From Erpetoichthys calabaricus (taxonomy: Eukaryota; Chordata; Cladistia; Polypteriformes; Polypteridae): DNA of 64,000 bases. Every line of letters starts with the position of its first letter. The stretch's first letter is position 1. Where the stretch lies: the NCBI RefSeq assembly GCF_900747795.2, contig NC_041401.2, forward strand, positions 159,786,733 through 159,850,732. The letters are read 5' to 3'. The notes below the pieces were generated by a model. That model made no database searches. It saw nothing but the letters and a program-made list of their open reading frames with translations, and was not told where the DNA came from. The position numbers were made by a program, and so were the translations under genes. Of this stretch, positions 1-12,655 are shown piece by piece.

Positions 1-930
1 TGTATAAAGTAGACCCCTGCCCTTAATTCATTGATCATTCTGTAACAGGCTACTGTGATGAATGCTCCCTCTTCAGCATTTTCTGCAGACTAAATAAAGG
101 ATGTAATGGAAATGCTTCCTCCTGCCTGGTTCTTTGGTTTGATTAACTATTTAAATACTCAAAGAGGTGCTAGTTTAGGACAAGATTTCTTTGTTTAATT
201 AAATTTTCAATTTGATTTCTACTACAATTGCCATTTTCTCATCCTTGCACAGTTTATCAAGACAGAAAGGTCACACCTCAACAGAGAGAACAATGCGATA
301 GAAGTAAGACGCCATTGGTTGGTAAGTGGTGTACAACCATAGGATGTACAAGCCTTTGTGTGTCTTGAGGACATCCTACGGTCTTAGTGTCAGAGACAGT
401 GAGTCCCTATGCATTGCAAGAATCACTCACACGTAATTCTGTGAATAGGATCTGTATGTGTGTGTGTCTGTATATGTCTGTGTGTGTGTTAATATTATAC
501 TGCGAAAGTAGCCCAACCCAGTAATTAATGTTTTGAGTCTCATGCACTCCTTGATATTACATAATAAAAAATGGAATTACAGATATATAGTATATTAAAG
601 AATAATCATAATTAGGCTATTTATATTGCCCATATCTTATTAAAAACACTGAATAAAGTGATGCAGTGACTATTCACTCATCTGCACTGCTGTCTACAGC
701 AGGCCAATTGGAATGCCAGGCTGCTAGTTGCCCTTTTATTTTTTACCCTGTTCCTTATGATTATCTATCCTCTGTATGATTTAGTTTTATAAGAAATAGT
801 CTTTTTTATATAACTTTAGCCTCCTTGGCTTTAGGGAAAGAGAGAGACTACCCTATCTTGCAAAACATTACTTAATACATCACCGAATGACTTTAGTACT
901 TAAGTTGAGAGTTTGTGGTGCTCACTGACA
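1..930. other. Unassigned intergenic sequence
   Basis: I see no coding exon here. A short TG-rich microsatellite lies near 452-490. An AATAAA hexamer on the plus strand near 94 has no gene attached to it in this window. Confidence 0.4.
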
Positions 931-1238
931 TCCATCCATTTTCCAACCCGCTGAATCTGAACACAGGGTCATGTGCATCTGCTGGAGCCAATCCCAGCCA
1001 ACACAGGGCACAAGGCAGGAACCAATCCCGGGCAGGGCGCCAACCCACCACAGGATACACACACTAGGGAGAATTTAGAATCACCAATCCACCTAACCTA
1101 CAAGTCTTTGGACTGTGGGAGGAAACCCACGCAGACACAGGGAGAACATGCAAACTCCACGCAGGGAGAACCCAGGAAGCAAACCCAGGTCTCCTAACTG
1201 CGAGGCAGCAGCGCTACCCACTGCGCCACTGCGCCGCC
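931..1238 (-). mobile_element. V-SINE/DANA-like tRNA-derived SINE
   Basis: Read on the minus strand, this begins with a tRNA-like head. It has an A-box-like GGCGCAGTGGGTAGCGC and a B-box-like GGTTTGCTTCC-type segment. The core conserved in fish V-SINEs follows (GAGTTTGCATGTTCTCCC, then CCACAGTCCAAAGAC), and the tail is ATGGATGG-like. It is flanked by an imperfect 12-bp target-site duplication, tgctcactgaca at 919-930 and tgctcactaaca at 1239-1250, which fixes both ends. It is one of at least four copies in the window with clear duplications. Confidence 0.85.
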
Positions 1239-1250
1239 TGCTCACTAACA

Positions 1251-2190
1251 TTTGACTGTAAATCTAGTGACTGCTTTTCCTGATTGAAAATAAAAGCAGT
1301 CAATGAATGTCAAAATCAGTATTTCTGCATTGTTTCCTTTTTATCTTGCATCTCTAGCTTATAGAACCCTAATGATCCCCTGGCACTGAACTCATCCCTC
1401 CAGGGAAACAAGCCTGGGAAAATAATCAGTTCATTGGCTTAGGAAGACAATTGTGGGTATTGTCATGTGCTTCCTGCAACAGGTTTCCACTTGAAAGTGA
1501 CAGGTCATTGTCCAAACATTTAGGTATGCTGGCACTATCCTCTGTATAAATACTGTATGTTGAGAGAAGACATCTAAGCCGGAAGTTGATACCACTTTTC
1601 CGATAACACAAAAGGGACAGAATAAGGCTGATGACCTGGCTACTCATTTTTTCAACTACAAGCAAAAACACTTTAAAGAAGACATTACTTGTGCATTAAT
1701 TGCATTAAATGAAAGTGATGAATATTACCCACAACTTATGTGGTCTTCTATTGCTTCTTTATAGTCTTATTTTAGTGTTTCCCAGCACTGTTAGATGATG
1801 CAAATGGCACTTGATACTTCTTAGATACCTTCTTTGATATTCGATTACATGCTACACTCTATTGTGGATCAAAGTTTCCAAGTTGTGTTGCACACTATCA
1901 TCAGTCCAGGCAACCTCTGTTTCACATAAAAAGTGAATATATACAGAACAAAACTAGTCTTAGTGTCACCTAGAAAAATCATTCACAAACTGCAGCCTTT
2001 TCATCACCATGACCATGAAGGCTGAATTCAATCAGAGACCCCAACATCACCAAAGCTATGTGCTGAAAGCCTTCCTGTGTGGATGGATTCCATAAACAAA
2101 CCTCAAACCAAGAAGACCTTGAAATTTCATAGTAAAAATTCTGAAAAAGAGCTATTTTCAATAAGGCAAAGTACAGTATGGTTGTGCCTT
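1251..2190. other. Unassigned intergenic sequence
   Basis: There is no recognisable exon or full-length repeat. Short open frames on both strands have no similarity I recognise. Confidence 0.35.
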
Positions 2191-2194
2191 GTTT

Positions 2195-2430
2195 AGCACA
2201 GTTGTATGACACTGCCAGAGTCCTGGATTCAATTCCTGGCCCAGGAACTGTCTCTTCAGGCTTTCTCACCATGTCTGCATAAATTCTTAACTTGATGGTG
2301 GATTTCCACCTAAATACATTTGTATTAGATCAAGTGCCAACTTTAAATATGAACGTGGACATGTCCTGAGATTTCTTTTCGCCTTGTGGACCGTAGTGCC
2401 ATTGAATGAATGAGATAAGCAAATTAGAAA
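2195..2430 (+). repeat. Degenerate tRNA-derived SINE
   Basis: The plus strand carries an eroded tRNA-like head with a B-box-like ggattcaattcc near 2226. A stretch recalling the SINE core (accatgtctgcat) follows, and the distal part ends near gaaaatggatgag. Divergence is high and no target duplication was found, so this looks like an old copy. The 97-codon minus-strand frame across it is only the SINE read backwards. Confidence 0.5.
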
Positions 2431-2519
2431 ATGGATGAGTGCAAGAAAATGAAACAACAGCTAGGATTTGTTGAGAACTAATTTGGTGTAACCTTAAGTT
2501 GATCTATACTATTTTGAAC

Positions 2520-2840
2520 GTATTAGTATTGTCGTTTTGATTGTTATTTATTTTTTTATTTTATGTCCTTGCTGTTTTGCTATTTTGCTTGCTATTTTTC
2601 TGTGGGTGCTGCCATTTTGTGAGATGGTTGCATGGGCATTGCCATATTGTATGCAGCAACAACCCCCATTGCTGATGACGTGGTATAATGTCATCACACT
2701 TCCTTTATAAAAGATAATGGTGCCTTCAGTCTTTGTTTTGCACACCTTTGAACAAAGCATTAGCGCTAGTGAGGGAAAGAATAACCAGTTAGAATTAGAA
2801 TTTTGACTTTCCATCATTTTTGACTGTTTTTCTCATTTTT
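2520..2840. repeat. Unclassified repeat-like block with TATA-like motif
   Basis: The block contains a TATAAAA motif near 2705 and a duplicated theme of ATGACGT/ATGTCATCA near 2676-2697. It has no coding potential I recognise. It could be a fragment of an old retroelement terminus or a host regulatory block, and I cannot decide from one copy. Confidence 0.25.
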
Positions 2841-4306
2841 GCTATTTGGTCAATCCTAACAACTCTACCTCACCCTCTGGTTTGCCCCTTTGAAAGCTCA
2901 TCAGTTCCCAGTTGATCCTCTTCTGCCCTTCAGTTTCTTCTTTCTGCCCGAAAAATCACAGCTGTTTTAGCCTGTGAGAAACTGATCTCACTTGGTGAAA
3001 GTGTGAGAAACCATTGGACTTTCAATGGAAATTTGCTACTCAAAATCCTAACACTCTGGCATCTTCAGGCTGCAAAGAATTTCTACAAGCAGGGCTATCA
3101 ACACTACATGACAACAGATTGAACTTGTACTTGAACTTGAACTCAAACATCTTTTTAAATTAGCTTTATTTGTAAGTAAACCCCAACAAAACATTAAAAC
3201 GGCATACAATATCCGTTAGTGCATAAACATTTAAAAATCCTTTCATGTTCTACACGATACAACAATTATCTGAAAACATGTAGGCGTCTAGCTTAGATTC
3301 AATTATTTCGTGAAATATCCACACACTCAACCTTGCTAATTCAACCCTGGTCAGTTTATGTTTGAAACAGGCTGTGCCAGGGTCTGTTTTTGTCCCTAGA
3401 GGTGTACTATTATGAAGCAGCAGCGTTAAGGCACACCTTCACTCTTTTCATGTACAGCAAAAATACTAATTTATTTTCTCACCATCTCTGGTTTTATTTA
3501 ATATACAGAGGTGATCCGCTTCAAATAATTTGTCATTCCAAAAAATATATTCTCAGGAACTGGGCATCTTTGCTTTGCCAGTCTCTCTATTAAAATTGCA
3601 TGGCAAGTACGCCACCCTGAGCTGAGGCCAGGGCTCGCCGGTATTGCGGTCCACAAACCTCAAGCTGCGCACTTATCCTGAGCCTCTGAGTGGGTGAGGA
3701 AATAACACCTTGTTGGGGGCGTGGTTACACATGAGGCGTGTCTATATGCAAATGAACGCGAGGTTCTCTATTTAACCCAACCCACCGGAGACTTAAACTT
3801 CCCTTTTAATCATATCGAATGGTCTGGCATGGAATTTCAAAGGCTGGGGGATTTCAGACAACGTTTGTAAAAGCCATATTTAGTGTTATGCTTTTGTACA
3901 TATGAAAGCGAGAGAAGCGTAACCATGAGGTGACTACAAGTTAGTTCTTTCTGGACTCGAACCGATAGTTCGCGATTCCCGTAAATAGACGTCCCCCTTT
4001 GTGTAGTATTTTTTCTTATTACAGGTTCTAACGATTCAACCTATTTTCACCACCTGCCTTCTCGTTACCTTTGTAAATTCGATTCATTTTAAGAAAAAGA
4101 AAGTGAGCTTTCAAAAATACCCCTTCCACCCCACATCACAGCCGCCCACGGTCTTTTTTTGCTGCCCTATGTGCATCCAACTGCAAAAAGTAAAGGAAGG
4201 CGCTGTGAAAAACAATCGCTGGATAAACAAGGAAAAGTGAACAACAGAAAACAATGAATGGTCTGGAGGCACTGGAAGAAACTGTACACAGCTCTCAGAT
4301 TCATGC
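2841..4306. other. Intergenic, 3' flank of cort
   Basis: No exon was recognised. The sequence around 3600-3980 is richer in CpG than its surroundings and holds no recognised repeat. This is the region immediately downstream of the cort polyadenylation signal. Confidence 0.35.
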
Positions 4307-4312
4307 TTTATT
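4307..4312 (-). terminator. Polyadenylation signal of cort
   Basis: The plus strand reads tttatt here, giving AATAAA on the minus strand about 120 nt after the cort stop codon. That would make a short 3' UTR, which is plausible for a small neuropeptide mRNA. The cleavage site itself is not visible. Confidence 0.6.
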
Positions 4313-4431
4313 TCTGATGCAATAAACAAACAGAATGGTTAAGGTCCACCAAAACTGAAAGCATCGCTTGCTATTTACAGTAAATGCTGTCCATCTCTTT
4401 TAGACGGCGGATGGTAGCGGGCGGGCGCCTG

Positions 4432-4659
4432 TTAACAGGATGTAAACGTTTTCCAGAAGAAGTTTTTACAAGGAGCTTTGCGATCTCGCTGAGGAAGTTG
4501 TGATAGCCGGTTGTACACCGCCCGCTCTTCCAATCGGGATTCCAAGGGCTCGTCAAGGTCCACTGAGGCCATGTCTCCCACCAGCACTGAACTGTCCATT
4601 CCGTCTAATAATCCCGAAACCAACTTCAGAATGATTTCCTTCCGCTCCTTATTCAGCTC
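4432..4659 (-). CDS. cort: Cortistatin / somatostatin-2 precursor, exon 2 (C-terminal 75 residues)
   Basis: The exon opens after a good acceptor (ttgttcttctacacag) and runs in phase 0 to a TGA-type stop after the final Cys. It encodes ELNKERKEIILKLVSGLLDG at its start, an acidic middle (residues 56-76 of the joined protein), a conserved EPLESRLEERAVYNRLSQ stretch, the dibasic site RDRK and the hormone APCKNFFWKTFTSC. The two cysteines would form the ring around the FWKT receptor-binding turn. Pro at position 2 of the 14-mer is the hallmark of the SS2/cortistatin paralogue, while SS1 has Gly. A monobasic Arg before AVYNRLSQ could release a longer, SS-28-like form. The product is secreted, acting on somatostatin-type G-protein-coupled receptors. 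I am sure of the family and fairly sure of the paralogue. Confidence 0.95.
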   Translation of the reverse strand, partial: ELNKERKEIILKLVSGLLDGMDSSVLVGDMASVDLDEPLESRLEERAVYNRLSQLPQRDRKAPCKNFFWKTFTSC

Positions 4660-6342
4660 CTGTGTAGAAGAACAAGGTGCGTTACTTTGACACAGACTAT
4701 GGGAGAAGACAAAGACGGAAATTTTAACTTGAAACGCTAAGGAGGTGACAATCCATTAAAAATACTATAAATGTGGGGAATAGTTTATAATACGCTTTTC
4801 TGCGAACATGCCCATAATATCCGGAAGGAAACGGAATGATAATGATTTTAAAATATTCCAGCACGTAGTGAACGTCCAAACAGTTCATGAGCCTTATTTG
4901 TGGTGTTTTATTTAGAAAAATATGAATACTTGGAAGGCATGGAGGAGTCGGTGCAGATTAATAAAGAAATAGAATATGACAAATGACATGAGATGCACCG
5001 GTTATAATTCACCTAACAAGCCTTGACTGAATGCTAAATTTGATATACTTTGTTCGTTTGTTAAAGTGCTAAAATGTGTACTTCAGGTGAGTTTAGATGA
5101 ACTGTACTGAAATGTAAAAGTGAAAGGAGCCAACGCGTCAAAATGCTAATCACGTGTTTATAAACAGGTGTATTTTAAAACTGGAACCATCCGGTGAGGT
5201 ATTTAATGTGCTAACACAATCGATTTAAAGAAGGATTACCACAATTTAGTATACAAAACGGACAGGTCAAGGCAGCAGAGTCTATAGTGCTGAAATGAAC
5301 CCTGATATCTGTTATCAAAACTGTATATTGCATTTTGAAAGTTGAATATTTTGTTTGAAGTGTTGCCGAAGGTCCACTAAAAGTAGTCATTTTAATTCAA
5401 ACAATGTTAAAGTGTGCATCTATTTGCAAAGAGTAAGGTAAAAATTTCTTTGTTGAAAAAAAAGATTTTATATAAAGGTATGGAAGCTTATTACGTCACT
5501 ATTGTATATAATTGTGTTATTTTGCAAATGTACCGAGTTATTCTTGCCAAGATCTTGCTCGCTGTTGTTATTATCCCGTGCACGTGCTTGTTTCCATCAT
5601 TTGTTGACAGTTATTGACAGAGAGACTAAGCACACTTGCCATCAAGTGACAAGAAGTGAGCAAAACTTCAGGAATACGTTTAGTTTTATTCATGTTCATG
5701 TTTTTGAGTACAGACGTTTTAACATAGGCGCAGTGATAATACAGATCTGTCATTCCGGACTCACAGTCTCATGGTCTCCCCATGCATTAGCTGATTGACT
5801 GCCATCACTAAGTGTGCTCTATGGATGATTAACTCTTTTAACACTAAATACAAGAAATGTAGTTCACAATTAAGAAAATACATTGTCCTTCATGTGCTGT
5901 GAAGTAAATAACATCCATCCCCTTTTTACATCCTCAACCCGGGTCCCTGAAGATTGGTGCAAAAACCAGATCACACTCTTTCAAAAATATCTATTTGTAA
6001 ATAATTGGATCAAAACTAAACTAATCGTTTATGTGCAGGTTTCTGTTACTAGATTGCGTGCAGCACACTCTTTTCAGATTGGCTGTGCGACTATAAAGCA
6101 GCGACATATCGTCCACCACGGCAATTTGTTTTTTACTTTACACTCTGCGGTGCTTCTGCAATGAGTATTGGCTCTCTGTTACCCTGAAATGGGTGAATTA
6201 AATCTACCGATCAGCACATGCGGGATACTTAAGACTTTTGTTCAGTTCGTGTTACATGATTTAATTAGAAATGTGCTTAACCTCCTCTGAAATAGCTATA
6301 TCTCAATTACTCTTCTGCATCTTACAGCTTTTAAATTAAAAG

Positions 6343-6425
6343 CTCGCACGCGCGCACACACACACGCGCGCACACACACTCTCTTCTTTTCACGCGCACA
6401 CCCGTTCACATACTCATCGCGCGCG
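6343..6425. repeat. Simple repeat, CA/CG-rich
   Basis: An interrupted run of alternating purine-pyrimidine dinucleotides (CA, CG, GC) followed by a CGCGCG block. Such tracts can adopt Z-DNA. It lies in the cort intron, and no function can be read from sequence. Confidence 0.75.
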
Positions 6426-6737
6426 CCCACTCTAGCTCGCTTTTTCCACCTGTCAGTCACATTTAGACACACCCCCAGCTTTGACTACTCATAACAATTC
6501 CTTGTTGCATTTCAAGGAGCGCTTCTCAGTGGGAAGGTGGATTGTTTCCGAGGAGTGGGAAGGGCGATGGTTTTCCATGTTATACCAGATAAACTAAATT
6601 TCGTACAGCGTTATACAAGTTGTTGTTAGTACTAAGCGATCAAACAAATGTTGCTTAGCGTTTGAGCATTAGATATTTAACGTGTATTCTTTCTCTTGGT
6701 ATTGACACAACAGTTTAATATAGGGTGTAGAGAAAAG

Positions 6738-6835
6738 CCAAGCAAAATGACACCTTTTATTGGCTAACTAGAAAGATTACAATATGCAAGCTTTCGAGGC
6801 AACTCAGGCCCCTTCTTCAGGCAAGATGTAATCTA
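6738..6835. repeat. Interspersed repeat fragment (class uncertain)
   Basis: It contains acaccttttattggctaac and, on the other strand, a GAAGAAGGGGCCTGAGTT-type motif. I recognise this as part of a dispersed repeat seen in fish and amphibian genomes, possibly the tail of a retroelement. There is a single copy here and the boundaries are not visible. Confidence 0.4.
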
Positions 6836-7439
6836 CTAATTTAACCATTTTATAAAGTAACGTTTTCCTCCTTCGCGTGATTATAGAACTTATCTCTGCA
6901 GCAAGGAGCGAAAAGCAAGAGTCTGCGTGACAAAATGGAGCCACTCCATCTCAGCACACATGCTGGTGCTAATACAAGTTCCTGCTGCGCCTAGTAGCAC
7001 AAGAAGGTCTTGCAGGAAAAAGTATGAGTCCCCATTACCAAATAAATCTGTCTAAACATGAATACGCCAGAAGCCGAGGCTGGTGTCAAGATCCTTTGAA
7101 GATTTGACAAGTGACTTCTGCTTCCATCGGCTAGGAAGGTGGGGGCTGATGGTGCTGCTGCACTGCCTTATAGCAGGAGGTTAGGGTATCTCACCGCATG
7201 GCGAGTGGAGGAGAAATGCCCAAATAAAGAATATAAAGAACGCGACGTGCTGCTTCTCTTCAGACGGTTTCTTGAAGAAAAACGAGAACTTTCACCTTGT
7301 CTACTGTTCTTAGGTTCGTATGACTTTAGCCTGCTGCTGTATATTTCATCACGCAGCTGTAATCACGGGAACAGTGGAGGCCTGCTTCACTTTTGATTTT
7401 CTGTTGTACATGTATGTGATCTACTTATCACTTTTCCTC

Positions 7440-7622
7440 GTATCTTAAGGCATTGGCCGTCAAGCCCTGAGGTTGTTGGTTCAAATCCCGCTACAGACAC
7501 TATGTGACCATGAGCAAGTCACTTCACCTGACGGTGGTCCAACTTAAAAAACAAATTAAATGTAGCGTATATCTATCAAATGTTGTACGTCGTCTTGGAT
7601 AAAGGCGTTAGGCAGATAATAA
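7440..7622 (+). mobile_element. tRNA-derived SINE with L2-type tail
   Basis: The head has a B-box-like GGTTCAAATCCC at about 7480-7491. The body (ctatgtgaccatgagcaag, then cacttcacctg) precedes a tail with cttggataaaggcgttaggc. That tail resembles the L2-derived 3' end used by many fish SINEs. The 5' end is eroded and no clean target duplication was found. It lies in the cort intron. Confidence 0.7.
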
Positions 7623-8819
7623 GTGATATTAACAACAAAAGTAATAACTTACAGGAAATGCGACGCCCCTTCAGTATACTTTCTTCCCATATTGCTGTTC
7701 CCTCAGCTACAAGCTGCGAAGCGCGGCACTGCCTATTGATACGATGTGTAAATTGAAGTGACGCGTCCAGTTTCGGCAGAGGTCAAAGTGGAGAATGAGA
7801 TGAGAATCGAAGCCTTCTAACCACCCTACTGAAAATCAGCTAAATAAAACAAATCAGACAACAAAACGATGAAACAGAAAAGGGTTTGAAGAGGCACTTT
7901 AAAAATAAAAATCCCACCAAGATCCCAAAAGGGACATTCCCTTGAACTCTGTTTTCACCATTCTAATTTGTGCATAATTCTGCAAATGAAAGAGGTACAG
8001 TTTTTGTGCTTTCGTCCTAAGATAGTTTCTTTTTTCTCATTCTGTCCCTTTTTTTGCTTTAATCTTTTCTTTAGGGCACATTGCGTGCGCTGCCCAAAGC
8101 GCTGCTGCTCTTGCAAAACTGCCGTTGGTTAAGTGGATGCGAGTTTAAATGGTCGAGTTCTTTGTCATTTTAATGGCTCACATTATAGTATGAGGTCACA
8201 GCCGGTCCCGTCAACGTCGCATAACAAATTCATATCCCTTTCGGGTACTCACATGGACTCAATTTTTTACCAAAAAGGAGCCTAAAATGCATGTTACTAC
8301 TGGGTAGCAAAAACTGTAATGGACGGTGTCCCTGCGCGAGAACGTCTGTGGAACCGTCAGACTATTGTGATGGTCTGAGCCACTGGAAACGTTAATCAGC
8401 AATTATTTTTCTGTTGCTCATTTTATATAATACGGACTTGTAGAGCAGACATCTGGGACGACCGAAGGACCAGCGCTGGACGGAGCGCCAGCAGGTCACA
8501 CGACACGTGCTCAGTTGTCCTGCCGCTGCGAGGAATCGTGCGATTACAGAGACCGCAAAAGAAATGAGCCCAGCGCCCAGGTCATTTGACTCGAGCTCAT
8601 CCAGTTACAGTTGACCAGAGGCGAGTTGAATTCATTCACGTCCCTGTATAGAACTGAGGCGCATGAATCCAATAATTCCTTTACAGAGCTAACTGACCCT
8701 TAGCGACTTACATGAATGCCACATTCTGATGACTCTGACCGTTTTGTGTGACACTGTCTACTGTCTACTATGTAATCAAATTCATCCAACTAATAAAAGC
8801 CATCGGAATTTTCTGCATG

Positions 8820-9058
8820 GTGGCGCAGAGGGTGTTTCTCTTCACAGATGCTAGATATCGATTCGAATCCTGACTATAGGGTTCTTTGCATATGGGGTTA
8901 CTTATTTGTATGGGCTTTTGGGGGGGGGGGGGGTTCCCACAGAAAATAACGATGATCTATAAAAGTGACAGACGAGTGCTTGCCTGAATGAGTCCTATCC
9001 TATGTGAATTTCCCCCTGGGATTAATAAAGTATCTATCTATCTATCTATCTATCTATC
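8820..9058 (+). mobile_element. tRNA-derived SINE with (TATC)n tail
   Basis: A degenerate tRNA head (tggtggcgcagagg; B-box-like gattcgaatcctgac) is followed by a body that includes a 14-bp G run at 8920-8933. The 3' end reads tgtgaatttccccctgg then gattaataaagta, and runs into TATC repeats. The same 3' end occurs at 11855 and 28630, so this SINE probably shares a tail with a LINE family present in the window. Confidence 0.65.
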
Positions 9059-9249
9059 AAAATCGACTAAATTAAGCCTTTGCTCTCTATGTTATCAAGT
9101 GGGGATAGCGGCGATTCAGAAAACCCTCGATTGATGACGGTTGTCAGTTTTAATGTTTTTTCTTGTGAGAACCTGTGGAGGCTGTACAAATGTGTGTGTG
9201 GTTGGGGTGTACTAGGAGAGATGTGGTTAAGAAATGTCAACTGTGCCAA

Positions 9250-9575
9250 GTTCTTCAGAGTAATGCCATAGGAAAACAAGTTTTGGTTCCCAAAAGAACC
9301 ATCCACACAAAAGTTCTAGAAGGACCCTTTGTTTAACTTATAAATAGGTCAGTTAGGGGCTCCATAAATTGACATGAAGATGACTACAGATTGGACAGAT
9401 TCATTCTTGATTTTTAAACGTCTCCTTCTATACAACAATGCCAGCTAAGTTTAGGTTTTCTTTTAGTGTCCAGCAGCCTACTACGTTACATTAAAGATCT
9501 CCGTTTTGTCAAGCAACGGATCTAAAAGGATAACCATACACCCCAGTAAAAAGCCATCACAGAACCCTTTTTCAG
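9250..9575 (-). mobile_element. MITE family A copy
   Basis: It shares blocks with copies at 12208, 16680, 19258, 19705 and 37040. These include aagtttaggttttctt, a cagcctactac-type block followed by ttaaagatctccgttttgtc, and repeated 'ggttc/gaacc' motifs. Better copies end in CACTCTTAAAAA-like inverted termini. It has no coding capacity. Confidence 0.55.
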
Positions 9576-9582
9576 AATGTAT

Positions 9583-9951
9583 GGTAACCCTTTAGTTTAG
9601 GGAGTGCAAAACTGCGTCCATTACTCATTTACTTTTATGTAGCAAGACCTTAACAAACACTGTTTTGGGTCTTCAAAACACCTACAAACCGACAGTAAAG
9701 TGTTTATTCATCTCTGCAATGTGACCTACTAACAGAACTTCACTTTTCAGTGGTCTGTCACTGAGAGACTCTTCTGTTGATATTATTTAGTGTAAGACCT
9801 GTGCATCCTTCATATTAACAATGAATTTTCAATATGCCACACTCCACGGAGATGAATAACCAATCTACCGATGTTTTATAAGAAGCCTTTGTTACATAAG
9901 AGTAAATGAGGACTAGTTGTACTTTTGCAGTACCTAAAGTAAAGTGTTACC
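9583..9951. mobile_element. MITE with GGTAACxCTTTA termini
   Basis: The left end ggtaaccctttagtttaggg and the reverse complement of the right end (ggtaacactttactttaggt) match over about 20 bp. They delimit a 369-bp non-coding element. This terminal motif is widespread in fish MITEs. No target duplication could be confirmed. Confidence 0.65.
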
Positions 9952-11539
9952 GAATGTAGCCTACATTACATAATTTGTTAGTAACTTTTTTGGACCAGTC
10001 GTGTTGCTAACAGAAAACATAAAACAGTTGTCAGAGACACCCAGTTTTTAGAAGATGACACCACAACTTCAGGACACTTGGCATGTCTGCTTTGTGCGAC
10101 TCCCTTTACTTTGTTAACAGTCAACAAAACCAAGCCTTGTGTACGTCTATGGACCGAAGTCCCATTTAAAATGTCCTTATTTCTACTCCTTTATAAGTAC
10201 AATTTGCACCTGTTAATGAAAGAGACACTGAATCAGACTAAGTGGGTCAGAAAACGAAAAGATGCAAACAAATGTTAAGCTTTGCTAAGCACACAAAATG
10301 GTAAACAATGCCTATTGTAATAACTTACATCAGACCATATCCTTTCAGAACAGAGTTAATTGAAAAACTTGCAGGACAATAACTCGACGTGAAATGGCTA
10401 AATCACTCTATTGGGATTTTAAATAGACTGAATCAGACAGAAGTTGTGAAAATACTACTGGGTCGAGATTTGCAGTTTTCCTGAATTGCTGAAACACAAA
10501 CGTCATTCTCAGAGGAGAGATCACTATTTAGGTAAAGCCTCAGACAATGTTCACCCCGTTAGCAGAGCTTGTTCGCTTTTTGCAAAACTCTGAATGTATT
10601 ATCTTTCACAAAACACATTTCTTCTTGTGTTTGTAGTCATAATGCATTATGTGATACAAAATGGAAGACACAGGACACAAACGTTAAACAAGTATAGCAC
10701 ACAGTTGTCATCATTTGGACAAAGTGACTCAAAATTTCCCATGTAGTGAACACACATATGTGAGGGGTCCAGCAATAACTAATGCTTTGTAAACCATTTC
10801 CTTCCTCCATATTTTCTCTTTCTAACCCCATAGAAGAGTTTTTCTCATGCTTGGTGGTGGAAAGTATGTGAGATACCCCACAGCCTCAGGAAATCTCCTT
10901 CAGGAGTTGGACCAGGCTTGTGAGGAGCCTGTGTGGCATCATGTCAGGCCTGTGATGTACTGCAAATGAAGTCCTCTTGCATGTGGACCTCAGACATTAC
11001 ACAGAGGTAGAATGAATGTTCTTCCTTAGCTTTGACTTGGGAACATTTTACAGTACCTTTCATTTGAATTGTTTCTCTTTGTCCTTTGGTTTTTCACATT
11101 GTTGGTGTGCAGCATACAAACAAACATTGCTGAACCAGATATTTTTCTTCTCTCTTGCTTTTGTTGCAGTTGGTTTCCTATGCTGCAGCTCAACATGCTC
11201 ATATCCACAATAAACGTTCTTCTCTAATACCACCAACAGCTCTGAGCTCGGGAGTGCTTACACTGTACATGGACTGGCTTTGTGTGTCATCTGAAGTGTA
11301 TGCTCTGGAGCCCACTGCTAGATTTTACCATCAGTCAGAGGTTTTGTGAATGTGGTGTGGAGATTTGTGTTTAGAGTTTTGGGAAAAGGGAGACAAGTTT
11401 CTAGAAATGTGTCTTAGCAATTGTGAAATATTGTAATATTTCCCAGGAGGGGGCTTCCCTAATCAAGATAAAATTATCATAATTCTTTTAAGTCAAGAAA
11501 GTAAAGGTCAGATTCTTCAGGGATGAACAAAGAGCTGGG

Positions 11540-11883
11540 AAGTGAAATCAAGACAAATGTGCAAAAAACTAACAGTGTCGATATCCTATCAATTATGGAG
11601 AATCCACTGCATCCACTTAATAGTATCATCTCCAGACAGAAGAGCAGCTTGCAGCGACAGACTGCTGTCAATGTCCTGCTCCACTGACAGATTGAGGAGA
11701 TCGTTCCTCCCCCAAACTATGCGACTGTTTAATTCCATCCATTGGTAAACGTTAACATTTAACATTATACATAGTTATTCTCTATTTTTCACCTGCATTA
11801 TTATCATTGTTTAATTTAATATTATTTATTGTATCAGTATGCTGCTGCTGAAGAATGTGAATTTCCCATTGGGATTAATAAAG

Positions 11884-11982
<99 letters not shown>
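11540..11982 (+). mobile_element. LINE 3' end with (ATCT)n tail
   Basis: The plus-strand frame carries a short segment (LRRSFLPQTMRLFNS) of the kind found at the C-terminus of fish CR1/L2/Rex-type LINE polyproteins. A 3' UTR follows and ends in gaatttcccattgggatt-aataaagt. It then passes into about 98 bp of ATCT repeats (11885-11982). The 5' part is missing, as is typical of truncated reverse transcription. Confidence 0.6.
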
Positions 11983-12207
11983 GGTGTGGAGATATATATA
12001 CTCTTATATACACAAATAGACAGACATAACTAGTGAGCCATCGGGAACAGTGGATAGATGGGAAGAAGCAAGTAAAATGAGGATTTGTGAATACAGAGAT
12101 GTAAAGGGTAAAGTATAGAGCAAAAAGGCATAGCACATGAGACAATCTGGTCAGTTCACAAATGTCACCAATTGTTGTAGAATTCAATTAGTTAAAAGAC
12201 AAGAACA

Positions 12208-12655
12208 CAACACTCTTAATAATGATGGTTCTTTATTTGCACTTTATGGTTCTTTATTGGGTTGTGTGGTTCTTCATAGGACCATCACTTGACAAAGCTC
12301 CATTTCATTCTGGGAAGAGTTCTACATGAAGATGGCTATTTCTGCTTTGAAATACTTTCTAATATGTAGAAAAAAAATGAAATTTTAATTGTATGGTAGG
12401 CTACCTAGCAGAACACTAACAGTGTAAGAAAAACCTGGACTTAGCCCGTGTTATTGTATGCAGCAAGAGTCCTTTTAAAATCCCACCTTATTGGAATTTC
12501 ACAAATCCGTTACCACCTATTCATGGTGATTTACTGTAGGAGCAGGTTACAGATCTAAATAAATAAAAGTTCTTCCTAGAACCCTCATGTGGACAAGTCT
12601 TTTGGGAAACAAAAATGGTTCCCTTATATGGCATCACTTTTGAGAACCACTCTGG
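12208..12655. mobile_element. MITE family A copy
   Basis: It begins with ACACTCTTAATAATGATGG, matching the family terminus, and contains atggtaggctacctagcag and cgtgttattgtatgcagcaa, both shared with other copies. The right terminus is degenerate near 12640-12655. It is non-coding and lies in the cort intron. Confidence 0.65.

Noticed and set aside
7475-7500. tRNA gene suggested by a GGTTCAAATCCC B-box
   Set aside because: No cloverleaf can be drawn, and the downstream body and tail identify a tRNA-derived SINE.
11829-12033. Tyr-Leu-Ser-Ile repeat proteins from ATCT/GATA tracts (also near 20084)
   Set aside because: They are translations of tetranucleotide microsatellites, not genes.
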